A stretch of 15,517 nt of DNA from an uncultured Muribaculaceae bacterium (GCA_910589095.1 CAJUSN010000046.1:1-15517), one strand, 5' to 3'; shown: positions 1 to 6,373, counted from the first letter of the stretch. The notes: a model not told the origin generated them from the sequence alone. Made by a program: numbers and translations.

Positions 1-624
1 ATCTTCGCCGGTAACGGTCTTCACAACCTTCGGGCCGGTGAGGAACATGTAGCTGATCCCTTTGGTCATGATGGTGAAGTCAGTGAGGGCAGGGGAGTAG
101 ACCGCACCGCCGGCACACGGGCCCAGGATAGCGGAAATCTGAGGAATAACACCGGAAGCAAGGATGTTGCGCTGGAAAATTTCAGCGTAACCGGCCAGTG
201 CGTTGATACCTTCCTGGATGCGGGCGCCGCCCGAGTCGTTGAGGCCAATGACGGGAGCGCCCATTTTCATGGCCATATCCATGATTTTGCAGATTTTTTG
301 TGCCATTGTTTCGCTGAGTGATCCACCGAACACGGTGAAGTCCTGTGCGAAAACATATACCAGACGGCCGTCGATTGTACCGTAGCCGGTCACAACACCG
401 TCGCCAAGGTAGGATTTCTTTTCCTGACCGAAGTTGTGGCAGCGGTGACGTACAAACATGTCTATCTCTTCAAACGAGCCCTCGTCGAGGAGCTGGGCAA
501 TACGTTCGCGGGCTGTGTATTTGCCGCGGTCGTGCTGTTTCTGAATGGCTTTTTCGCCACCGCCCAGGCGGGCTTCATTGCGCAGGGCTATAAGCTCCTG
601 TACTTTTTCAAGCTGATTACTCAT
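1..624 (-). CDS. mmdA: Acyl-CoA carboxylase carboxyltransferase / methylmalonyl-CoA decarboxylase alpha subunit (partial, N-terminal 208 codons)
   Basis: This is the carboxyltransferase subunit of a biotin-dependent enzyme acting on methylmalonyl-CoA or propionyl-CoA. In Bacteroidales it belongs to the succinate-propionate pathway, where decarboxylation can be coupled to sodium export. The start ATG is the complement of 622-624 and the frame stays open to position 1, so the C-terminal part (the family is about 510-520 residues) is missing. The translation begins MSNQLEKVQELIAL. It carries the family-typical segments GGGEKAIQKQHDRGKYTARER near residue 22, YVFAQDFTVFGGSLSE near 90, the acyl-CoA/oxyanion segment NDSGGARIQEG near 129 and GPCAGGAVYSPALTDF near 168. 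The epimerase gene sits 91 bp upstream on the same strand and supplies (R)-methylmalonyl-CoA, which supports the call. Whether it works as decarboxylase (MmdA) or propionyl-CoA carboxylase (PccB) depends on partner subunits outside the window. Confidence 0.93.
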   Translation of the reverse strand, partial: MSNQLEKVQELIALRNEARLGGGEKAIQKQHDRGKYTARERIAQLLDEGSFEEIDMFVRHRCHNFGQEKKSYLGDGVVTGYGTIDGRLVYVFAQDFTVFGGSLSETMAQKICKIMDMAMKMGAPVIGLNDSGGARIQEGINALAGYAEIFQRNILASGVIPQISAILGPCAGGAVYSPALTDFTIMTKGISYMFLTGPKVVKTVTGED

Positions 625-662
625 TGGTAATGATTGGGAGTATGGTTGTGTTATAACTGGTC

Positions 663-696
663 CGAATCCCCGGCAGGGAGTGCCTCCGGGGATTCG
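663..696. other. Intercistronic hairpin between the epimerase and mmdA
   Basis: A perfect 11-bp inverted repeat (arms 663-673 and 686-696, CGAATCCCCGG and its complement) closes a 12-nt loop. It lies in the 91-bp gap between the epimerase stop and the mmdA start. In the minus-strand transcript no U-run follows it, so it does not look like an efficient terminator for that operon. In the plus direction a TTTTT tract occurs about eight bases after the stem. It may be an RNA-stability or processing element that sets the relative output of the two genes (inference). Confidence 0.55.
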
Positions 697-715
697 GCTA
701 TGGTTTTTGGGTTAA

Positions 716-1135
716 TTATTTGTTGGGGTCTTCGCACAGTTCCACCAATGTGCCGCAAGTGCTCTTGGGGTGGAGGAAGGCGATGTTGAGGCCTTCGGCA
801 CCCTTGCGGGGAGCTTTGTCAATGAGACGTCCGCCCTTTTCTTCAACTTCAGCAAGCGCGTTGGCCACACCGTCCTGCACGGCGAAAGCAATGTGCTGGA
901 TGCCGCCGCGTCCGCCGTTGTTGGCTATGAATTTGGCTATTGCGCTGTCGGGTGAAGTGGCTTCAAGAAGCTCTATTTTGGTCTGGCCCACCTTGAAAAA
1001 GGCGGTGCGTACTTTCTGGTCTGCCACCTCTTCAATGGCGAAGCATTTGAAACCGAGCATGTTTTCGTAGAAAGGAATGGCCTCGTCAAGCGATGTCACT
1101 GCGATGCCAACGTGTTCAATGTGGGAAATGTCCAT
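716..1135 (-). CDS. mce: Methylmalonyl-CoA epimerase
   Basis: This 139-residue protein interconverts (S)- and (R)-methylmalonyl-CoA, linking methylmalonyl-CoA mutase to the decarboxylase/carboxylase. It is a vicinal-oxygen-chelate (glyoxalase-fold) protein. The N-terminal half has HIEHVGIAV (metal ligand H8 by family pattern) and KIELLE (around residue 55). The second half has GIQHIAFAV (H81) and the C-terminal GTLVELCED (E132), giving the usual His/Glu metal site. Its length matches the family (about 135-150). It is first in a minus-strand unit with mmdA, a standard Bacteroidales pairing. A Bacteroidota promoter match and a small leader hairpin precede it. Recognition is confident from motifs and context. 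Confidence 0.95.
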   Translation of the reverse strand: MDISHIEHVGIAVTSLDEAIPFYENMLGFKCFAIEEVADQKVRTAFFKVGQTKIELLEATSPDSAIAKFIANNGGRGGIQHIAFAVQDGVANALAEVEEKGGRLIDKAPRKGAEGLNIAFLHPKSTCGTLVELCEDPNK

Positions 1136-1566
1136 GATATTGAATTGTTTTAGATGATTGATTTACTGTCCATTCGGCACTGTAGCCGAAAATCGGGGCA
1201 ATTGTGCCTAACTACCTGCAAATTTACTAAATATTATTGAATAACAATTGCCCGAGGCGTTTTTTTATTTTTCGGCATGTGAAAACTCATTGACGCAGCT
1301 CCTTTTTCTTCCCTCAGCTAAGCCGTTACCTTGAATGTTTCCTGTCAGCAATGACATGAATTCTCCGGCGAAGTGACATTTTGGCAATCGTTGTCAGCCG
1401 GTGTGACAGTTCGTAACATTTTGTAAAATAATATGTTGAGGTAGTAGAAACTTTTTGGCATAATAATTGTTTTATTCTATGACAGCGGGAGCGCCCACCG
1501 GTTCACCTCCCGGCCGATAGCGATAATCAAAATTCAAAAAATATAACTTAAAAACTTTCTAACATT
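1136..1566. other. Divergent intergenic region mce/dnaK
   Basis: These 431 bp separate the minus-strand mce unit from dnaK. No coding region is supported. The part near mce holds its promoter. The part near dnaK has an AT-rich block (1405-1480) with partial promoter-like matches only, TTTG at 1454-1457 and TATTCTATG around 1473-1481, none fitting the -33/-7 consensus well. An inverted repeat CGGGAG (1486-1491) / CTCCCG (1507-1512) lies about 55 bp before the dnaK ATG and would fold in its leader. No CIRCE-type repeat (TTAGCACTC-N9-GAGTGCTAA) was seen, so HrcA control is not supported. Confidence 0.5.
1219..1249 (-). promoter_or_regulatory. Candidate Bacteroidota promoter for mce-mmdA
   Basis: On the minus strand, TAAATTTG (complement of 1219-1226) matches the Bacteroidota -7 consensus TAnnTTTG exactly. 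About 18 bp upstream is a TTG-containing element (complement of 1245-1248) near the -33 position. Transcription would start around 1212, leaving a leader of about 75 nt. That leader contains an inverted repeat TTCGGC/GCCGAA at 1173-1190. Confidence 0.5.
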
Positions 1567-3477
1567 ATGGGAAAAATTATAGGTATTGACCTTGGAACAA
1601 CCAATTCATGCGTGTCTGTGCTTGAAGGAAATGACCCCGTGGTAATTCCTAACAGCGAAGGCCGTAACACCACACCTTCTATTGTGGCTTTCGTTGATGG
1701 CGGCGAACGTAAGGTAGGTGATCCTGCCAAGCGTCAGGCCATCACAAACCCCAAACGCACCATCTACTCCATCAAGCGTTTCATGGGTGAAACTTTCGAT
1801 CAGGTAAAGAATGAAATTGACCGCGTGCCTTATAAAGTGGTACGTGGCGACAACGGCACACCCCGCGTCGACATCGACGGCCGTGAATATACTCCGCAGG
1901 AGATATCAGCTATGATCCTTCAGAAAATGAAGAAAACAGCCGAGGACTATCTTGGACAGTCCGTAAGCGAAGCTGTTATCACCGTTCCTGCTTACTTCAA
2001 TGACTCTCAGCGTCAGGCCACCAAGGAAGCCGGTGAAATCGCAGGTCTCACCGTTAAGCGTATCGTGAACGAACCTACTGCAGCCGCTCTTGCCTATGGT
2101 CTTGACAAGACTGACAAGGATCAGAAAATCGCGGTGTTCGACCTCGGTGGCGGTACTTTCGATATCTCCATCCTCGAACTTGGCGACGGTGTGTTTGAAG
2201 TGAAGTCAACCAATGGTGATACTCACCTTGGTGGCGACGATTTCGACCACGTAATCATCGACTGGCTTGCCGATGAATTCCAGAAAGATGAAGGTGTTGA
2301 CCTCCGTCAGGACCCCATGGCCCTCCAGCGTTTGAAAGAGGCCGCTGAAAAAGCTAAAATCGAGCTCTCCAGCACCACTTCCACAGAGATCAACCTTCCT
2401 TACATCATGCCCGTGAACGGCATTCCAAAACACTTGGTCAAGACCCTTACACGTGCTAAATTCGAACAGCTCGCCGACAAACTCATCCAGGCCACTATCA
2501 AGCCTTGCGAACAGGCTCTCCAGGATGCAGGTCTCACAGCTAAGGATATCGACGAAGTGATTCTCGTGGGCGGTTCCACCCGTATCCCCGCAATCCAGCA
2601 GATCGTTGAGAAGTTCTTCGGCAAGGCTCCTTCAAAGGGCGTCAATCCCGACGAAGTTGTAGCCGTAGGTGCAGCCATCCAGGGTGGCGTGCTCTCAGGC
2701 GATGTTAAGGATGTGCTTCTGCTCGACGTTGTGCCTCTGTCAGTAGGTATCGAAACCCTCGGTGGCGTAATGACCAAGCTTATCGAGGCCAACACCACCA
2801 TTCCTACCCGCAAGAGCGAAACATTCTCGACCGCTGCCGACAATCAGCCTTCCGTTGAAATCCATGTGCTTCAGGGCGAGCGCCCCATGGCCAAGGACGA
2901 CAAGACTCTTGGTAAGTTCCACCTCGACGGAATCGCTCCCGCTCCTCGTGGTATCCCGCAGATCGAAGTTACTTTCGAAATCGACGCCAACGGTATTCTC
3001 AACGTCTCTGCCAAAGATAAAGCCACCGGTAAGGAACAGAGCATCCGTATTGAAGCTTCAAGCGGTTTGACCGATGCCGAAATCAAGCGTATGAAGGATG
3101 AAGCCGCTGCCAACGCCGCTGCCGATGCTAAAGAAAAGGAACGCATCGACAAGCTCAATCAGGCCGACGCACTCATCTTCCAGACCGAGAAACAGCTCAA
3201 CGACCTCGGCGACAAGATTCCTGCCGATAAGAAAGCTCCTATTGAAACTGCACTTGAGCAGCTCAAGGAAGCTCACAAAGCGCAGAACATCGAAGGCATC
3301 GATGCAGCCATAAAGGCCATTGAAACCGCTTTCGGAGCCGCCCAGCAGGATATCCTCAACGCACAGGCACAGGCTCAGCAGGGCGGTGCCCAGCAGGCTG
3401 GTCCTCAGGCAGGCCCCACTCCTAACCCCGGCAACGGCGACGGTGTCCACGACGTGGACTTCGAGGAAGTGAAGTAA
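1567..3477 (+). CDS. dnaK: Molecular chaperone DnaK (Hsp70)
   Basis: DnaK is a 636-residue cytosolic ATP-dependent chaperone that works with DnaJ and GrpE. The nucleotide-binding domain (about 1-380) opens with IGIDLGTTNSCV and carries the phosphate signatures FDLGGGTFDIS (191-201) and VILVGGSTRIP (331-341). The interdomain linker is DVLLLDV (382-388). The substrate-binding beta domain follows to about residue 500, then the helical lid and a Gln/Ala/Gly-rich tail (about 597-625) ending DVDFEEVK. The start, MGKIIGIDLGT, is unambiguous. It stands alone, without grpE or dnaJ beside it, and ends in a strong terminator. Its last four codons, stop and terminator recur in diverged form at 4811-4896, suggesting its 3' end has been an insertion point. 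Confidence 0.99.
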   Translation: MGKIIGIDLGTTNSCVSVLEGNDPVVIPNSEGRNTTPSIVAFVDGGERKVGDPAKRQAITNPKRTIYSIKRFMGETFDQVKNEIDRVPYKVVRGDNGTPRVDIDGREYTPQEISAMILQKMKKTAEDYLGQSVSEAVITVPAYFNDSQRQATKEAGEIAGLTVKRIVNEPTAAALAYGLDKTDKDQKIAVFDLGGGTFDISILELGDGVFEVKSTNGDTHLGGDDFDHVIIDWLADEFQKDEGVDLRQDPMALQRLKEAAEKAKIELSSTTSTEINLPYIMPVNGIPKHLVKTLTRAKFEQLADKLIQATIKPCEQALQDAGLTAKDIDEVILVGGSTRIPAIQQIVEKFFGKAPSKGVNPDEVVAVGAAIQGGVLSGDVKDVLLLDVVPLSVGIETLGGVMTKLIEANTTIPTRKSETFSTAADNQPSVEIHVLQGERPMAKDDKTLGKFHLDGIAPAPRGIPQIEVTFEIDANGILNVSAKDKATGKEQSIRIEASSGLTDAEIKRMKDEAAANAAADAKEKERIDKLNQADALIFQTEKQLNDLGDKIPADKKAPIETALEQLKEAHKAQNIEGIDAAIKAIETAFGAAQQDILNAQAQAQQGGAQQAGPQAGPTPNPGNGDGVHDVDFEEVK

Positions 3478-3493
3478 GTATCAAAAGATAAAT

Positions 3494-3550
3494 AAATCCA
3501 TCTAAAAAGGCTCGCAGTTAAGAGGACTGCGAGCCTTTTTAGATGGATTT
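3494..3550 (+). terminator. Strong intrinsic terminator of dnaK
   Basis: Two perfectly complementary 25-nt arms (3494-3518 and 3526-3550) enclose a 7-nt loop. The GC-rich core GGCTCGCAGT/ACTGCGAGCC is followed by TTTTT and preceded by the matching A-run. The structure is nearly symmetrical, so it could act in both directions. A diverged copy is at 4841-4896. Confidence 0.95.
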
Positions 3551-3583
3551 GCATATATTTAGATAGATAAATGTTATCTTCCC

Positions 3584-3598
3584 TTCCATATTTGGAAC
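3584..3598. repeat. Palindromic 15-bp repeat, left copy
   Basis: TTCCATATTTGGAAC, an interrupted palindrome (TTCCA-N4-TGGAA), lies between the dnaK terminator and the DUF1848 gene. An identical copy is downstream of that gene at 4755-4769. It could be an operator or a recombination-site core. The sequence does not decide which. Confidence 0.7.
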
Positions 3599-3692
3599 GT
3601 CTCATAAATAGAAACAATGTGGCCCTTACGACAGCACGCTGACATTAACCATTGTTAACATGGATGTGCCTTAAATTCGCATACGCCGGTAT

Positions 3693-3700
3693 TAACTTTG
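3693..3700 (+). promoter_or_regulatory. Candidate -7 element for the DUF1848 gene
   Basis: TAACTTTG matches the Bacteroidota -7 consensus TAnnTTTG exactly. No good TTTG is seen at -33. Transcription would begin near 3707, only about 14 nt before the ATG at 3721, which argues against the earlier in-frame starts at 3652 (TTG) and 3664 (ATG). Confidence 0.45.
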
Positions 3701-3720
3701 CCATATCAAAAGACAATATT

Positions 3721-4674
3721 ATGAAGCATCAGGCCACATCAATAATCACAGACCGAAAAGAGGCAGTTCCCGCACAGGCACCGGTAATTATTTCGGCAAG
3801 CAGGGCTACGGATATCCCAGCCTTCTATTCTGATTGGTTCTTCGGCCGGCTGTACAAGGGATATGTTAGATGGCGAAATCCCTTTAATGGAAAGGATAGT
3901 TATGTGTCATTCGAGAACACACGTTTTATTGTATTTTGGTCTAAGAACCCGGAGCCTCTTATTCCTCATCTCTCCAAGCTTCGTGAACATGGCATAGGCT
4001 GCTACATCCAATTCACTCTCAATGATTACGAGCGTGAAGGTATTGAGCCGAATGTCCCCGCTTTGCGAACCCGTATTGACACGTTTAAGCGACTTGTCGA
4101 TACTCTTGGCGAAGGAGCAATTGTATGGCGATTTGACCCCCTTATTTTAACCGATAATATCACCGAGGACCAGTTGCTTGAGAAGATAGCCAACATAGCT
4201 GGACAACTAAAAGGATACGCCGAGAAGCTTGTATTCAGTTTTGCCGACATTGGTTCATATAAGAAAGTAGGACGCAATCTCACCAACGCCGGAATAAACT
4301 ATCTCGAATGGGACAACGAATCAATGCGGAACTTTGCTGAACAGTTGTCAAGCCTCAATGCGTCATGGGGCTTTAGGCTAACAACATGCTCCGAGCCAAT
4401 CTCATTGGAACAATACGGTGTAGAACACAACAGATGTATCGACCCCGAGCTAATTGCTCGTCTGACATCGCACGATGCGGTGCTTCAAAACTTCCTATCC
4501 AACGCGCGAACTGACAATGGTCAGCGTAGACACTGTGGTTGCATTCTCTCCAAGGACATTGGTACATACAACACATGCCCTCATGGCTGTGCATACTGCT
4601 ATGCCAACACCACACCCCGGTCAGCCCTTGCCAGTTATCACCGCCACAATTCCTACAACGATTCAATCCTTTAA
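3721..4674 (+). CDS. DUF1848 family protein with C-terminal Cys cluster (function unknown)
   Basis: The 317-residue product matches the DUF1848 pattern: VIISASRATDIPAFYSDWF at 22-40, then RWRNPFNGKDSYVSFENTRFIVFWSKNPEPL at about 50-80, and FRLTTCSEP near 218-226. The C-terminal segment CGCILSKDIGTYNTCPHGCAYC has Cys at 272, 274, 286, 290 and 293, so it contains a CX3CX2C triad like that of radical SAM enzymes. An Fe-S cluster is likely and the reaction is unknown. I chose ATG 3721 because family members start close to the IISASR motif and a promoter element sits at 3693-3700. TTG 3652 or ATG 3664 would add 23 or 19 residues. It stands alone between duplicated dnaK-end/terminator sequences and is more AT-rich than its core-gene neighbours, which suggests acquisition by transfer. 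Confidence 0.85.
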   Translation: MKHQATSIITDRKEAVPAQAPVIISASRATDIPAFYSDWFFGRLYKGYVRWRNPFNGKDSYVSFENTRFIVFWSKNPEPLIPHLSKLREHGIGCYIQFTLNDYEREGIEPNVPALRTRIDTFKRLVDTLGEGAIVWRFDPLILTDNITEDQLLEKIANIAGQLKGYAEKLVFSFADIGSYKKVGRNLTNAGINYLEWDNESMRNFAEQLSSLNASWGFRLTTCSEPISLEQYGVEHNRCIDPELIARLTSHDAVLQNFLSNARTDNGQRRHCGCILSKDIGTYNTCPHGCAYCYANTTPRSALASYHRHNSYNDSIL

Positions 4675-4754
4675 GCCCATGCATTACACACCGCAAATCT
4701 ACAAATCGGCGTATACATCTGACGATATATCTTGATTGAGCTTGACTAAAAAGT

Positions 4755-4769
4755 TTCCATATTTGGAAC
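4755..4769. repeat. Palindromic 15-bp repeat, right copy
   Basis: This is an exact second copy of TTCCATATTTGGAAC (see 3584-3598), about 80 bp after the DUF1848 stop codon and 41 bp before the duplicated dnaK 3' end. Confidence 0.7.
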
Positions 4770-4840
4770 ATCCCTCTGCAATTAACTGATTTATTAATAC
4801 TATTAGAATTGAGGAAGTGAAGTAATAGACTTAACAAGAT

Positions 4841-4896
4841 AAATCCTATAAAAAGGGTTGCAGTCCTTGCGATTGCAGCCCTTTTTATATGGATTT
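4841..4896 (+). terminator. Intrinsic terminator, diverged copy of the dnaK terminator
   Basis: A long imperfect hairpin with arms 4841-4862 and about 4874-4896. The core AAAAAGGGTTGCA pairs with TGCAGCCCTTTTT (one G-U), followed by an AT-rich flank. It shares its outer AAATCC...GGATTT ends, A-run/T-run layout and spacing from a GAGGAAGTGAAGTAA block with the dnaK terminator. It would end transcription of the DUF1848 gene. Confidence 0.85.
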
Positions 4897-5004
4897 ATTC
4901 CTTATTTGAATTGATGAAGGTGCCATAAAGCTTCCAGAAATATTTGCTCTCAAATATTTTTGATATATTCAAAACAATCGCTATGTATGCAAAAACATTT
5001 GAAT

Positions 5005-5211
5005 ATGATTAAAACAATAAAAAATATTCCGAGACCAAAATATCTTGATACGGTTTTGAGATATGAAGGCAAAGGTGTGATAAAGGTGCTGACGGGACAA
5101 CGGCGCGTTGGGAAGAGCTTTATATTAAATTACGTTGAGGAGAAACTCCGTCTTTCATCGCCAACTGCCAATTTCATTCGCATCAATCTCGAAGATTTTG
5201 CTTTTATCTAA
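5005..5211 (+). pseudogene. N-terminal remnant of an AAA+ ATP-binding protein (ATPase/DUF4143-like family)
   Basis: The 68-residue product starts MIKTIKNIPRPKYLDTVLRY and contains the P-loop (Walker A) LTGQRRVGKSFIL at about residues 27-39. This is the typical N-terminus of the common Bacteroidales ATP-binding proteins of roughly 380-420 residues with a C-terminal DUF4143 region. The frame stops after NLEDFAFI, before Walker B, so most of the ATPase core and the whole C-terminal domain are absent, and a terminator follows within 10 bp. An upstream in-frame codon (4960) would add 15 residues, but the family pattern favours 5005. It is most likely a decayed fragment. A genuine short protein is unlikely because it lacks a hydrolysis site. 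Confidence 0.75.
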
Positions 5212-5220
5212 ACCTATACA

Positions 5221-5257
5221 AACGGAGCGTAACTCAGAAGGTTACGCTCCGTTTTTG
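5221..5257 (+). terminator. Intrinsic terminator after the ATPase remnant
   Basis: Perfect 13-bp arms AACGGAGCGTAAC (5221-5233) and GTTACGCTCCGTT (5241-5253) enclose the 7-nt loop TCAGAAG and run into a TTTTTG tract. It lies 9 bp beyond the premature stop of the ATPase remnant. It is probably the original terminator of the full-length gene, brought close by an internal deletion (inference). Confidence 0.93.
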
Positions 5258-5492
5258 TTTGTGGGGCTGTTTATATGTCTTATAATTTCTCAGTTGATTG
5301 GCAATTATTTTCGCTTGCGGATAGTAGCGTTAGGGCTTTTGCTTTTTTGACGTGTTTGTTGCCGGGATTTTTGTGAGTTTGATTCGGCATTATTAAATTA
5401 TTTTCGGTGTTGTGAGATATGCTACTAATATGTTGCCCTTTAGGGGGATGATTTAAATTTATGACTGCGTTAACAAAAAATAACTATAAATA

Positions 5493-5527
5493 TTTGCGTT
5501 TTTTATAACATGGATTTACTATCTTTG
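5493..5527 (+). promoter_or_regulatory. Candidate promoter for the lipoprotein cluster
   Basis: TATCTTTG (5520-5527) is an exact -7 match. A TTTG at 5493-5496 lies 23 bp upstream, somewhat longer than the usual 19-21. Transcription would start near 5534, about 23 nt before the ATG at 5557. The rest of 5258-5492 is AT-rich, and I see no gene or convincing repeat in it. Confidence 0.55.
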
Positions 5528-5556
5528 TTACAGATGTTTACCTAAAATCTAACACC

Positions 5557-5649
5557 ATGAAACCAATCTATTATTTCTTAACGTGTATGCTTGCACTGTC
5601 ATCCTGCACGCAGCACGACGACGTTTTCTCAGAACTGGCGGACGTGTAG
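5557..5649 (+). CDS. 30-residue lipoprotein-like mini-ORF (possible 5' remnant)
   Basis: The ORF begins MKPIYYFLTCMLALSSCTQHDD: a short positive n-region, a hydrophobic core and lipobox LSSC with the Cys at residue 17. The product then ends after only 14 mature residues (CTQHDDVFSELADV) at a TAG stop. The promoter match just upstream gives a clear transcription and translation start. The same frame stays open beyond TAG into the next lipoprotein ORF (5686). Two readings fit: a degraded 5' end of a larger lipoprotein, whose ELADV-x-IQSP stretch loosely recalls TPR-type lipoproteins, or a real lipopeptide. The remnant is more likely, but it is too short to identify. Confidence 0.5.
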   Translation: MKPIYYFLTCMLALSSCTQHDDVFSELADV

Positions 5650-5685
5650 ATTCAGAGTCCCCATCTGCGATACGTTGGGGTACCT

Positions 5686-6372
5686 ATGAGATTCTATACA
5701 TATCAAAAAAATAGAATTACTAATGTAATATTCAAAACTTGCAATTATGAAAAAATATGGTTTTGGTTACCGGCCATTGTTGTGTCGGCGTTATTAGCAA
5801 GTTGCCATGATGATCCGGAACCCATTACGGGAGCTCCGGTTCAAGTCGGCAGCGGTTCCTCCGGAGGGGCTTACCGTATTGTCAATGGTGATACCTTGGA
5901 CTTGACCGATGAGGTGTTTTATCTTTCTCGAGAAGGCAAGGTGATTGAATTCGACATCTATTATTTTGGTCCCGATACTGTCACTCCTCACTATGAAGCC
6001 ACTTCGCTACGCAATGCGCTTAGCGAGAAAAGCATCCGTATAGAATATCCCGACGAAGATGTGTCATTATTTGTATCTACTTATCAACCGGAAGATATTG
6101 CAGTCACCCTGTCGGAAAGGGGCTACGTGGACGCCTACTCGGAATTTTGGAATCAGAAAAACATTAAGAATATCAATCCACGTACACCCGATAAGCTTTT
6201 TGAGATCTGTCCAATGCACAGACGCCGCCTGCGCATTGAGTATTTGTCGGATAATCCTCCCGTTGTGTCCACGGGATTAGTAGCCACCGTATCGTTCACA
6301 ACGCGTCGATGGACTGATATCTTGCTTACTTCTACTTTTGAAATTTATTCTGAACCGATGCCTATGATTTGA
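5686..6372 (+). CDS. Unknown lipoprotein, paralog 1; start region apparently frameshifted
   Basis: The open frame encodes ...KIWFWLPAIVVSALLASC followed by HDDPEP: a hydrophobic core and lipobox LLASC. The natural start would be ATG 5747, but it is followed by only six A (5750-5755), which puts it out of frame. With seven A it would read MKKIWFWLPAIVVSALLASC and give a 208-residue protein, matching the 207-residue paralog downstream. As written, the only in-frame ATG before the signal is 5686, adding 20 odd residues. The mature part shares GDTLDL, YYFGPD, YQPED, LRIEYLSD-PPV-S-G and FEIYSE with paralog 2. Acidic residues right after the Cys suggest surface export. The family is not one I recognise. 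Confidence 0.7.
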   Translation: MRFYTYQKNRITNVIFKTCNYEKIWFWLPAIVVSALLASCHDDPEPITGAPVQVGSGSSGGAYRIVNGDTLDLTDEVFYLSREGKVIEFDIYYFGPDTVTPHYEATSLRNALSEKSIRIEYPDEDVSLFVSTYQPEDIAVTLSERGYVDAYSEFWNQKNIKNINPRTPDKLFEICPMHRRRLRIEYLSDNPPVVSTGLVATVSFTTRRWTDILLTSTFEIYSEPMPMI

Positions 6373-6373
6373 C

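Larger units (their letters stand above)
3463..4825. repeat. 15-bp direct repeats (dnaK 3' end) bounding the DUF1848 segment
   Basis: GAGGAAGTGAAGTAA, the final codons and stop of dnaK (3463-3477), occurs again exactly at 4811-4825. Each copy is followed 15-16 bp later by a homologous long-stem terminator (3494-3550 and 4841-4896), so the duplicated block covers roughly 90-130 bp. Upstream of the second copy an in-frame stop lies 11 codons before GAG, so no further dnaK coding sequence is duplicated. The segment between them, about 1.35 kb, carries only the DUF1848 gene. No recombinase or IS is present. The layout is what insertion of a cassette that restores the dnaK 3' end would leave (inference). 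Confidence 0.75.

Noticed and set aside
2400..3450. Several minus-strand open frames of 95-147 codons opposite dnaK
   Set aside because: They are shadows of the dnaK reading frame with no recognisable motifs.
4373..4837. Minus-strand 154-codon frame with many Cys and Trp, opposite the DUF1848 gene
   Set aside because: It overlaps the conserved DUF1848 C-terminus antisense and has implausible composition.
4925..4962. AAATATTT repeats and a TATTTTTG element before the ATPase remnant as a promoter
   Set aside because: The -7-like match has no -33 at the right distance and lies in AT-rich DNA where such matches occur by chance.
5135..5350. 71-codon plus-strand frame with a hydrophobic middle, overlapping the ATPase remnant and terminator
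   Set aside because: It runs through a strong terminator in another frame of the P-loop remnant. The hydrophobic stretch comes from T-rich DNA.
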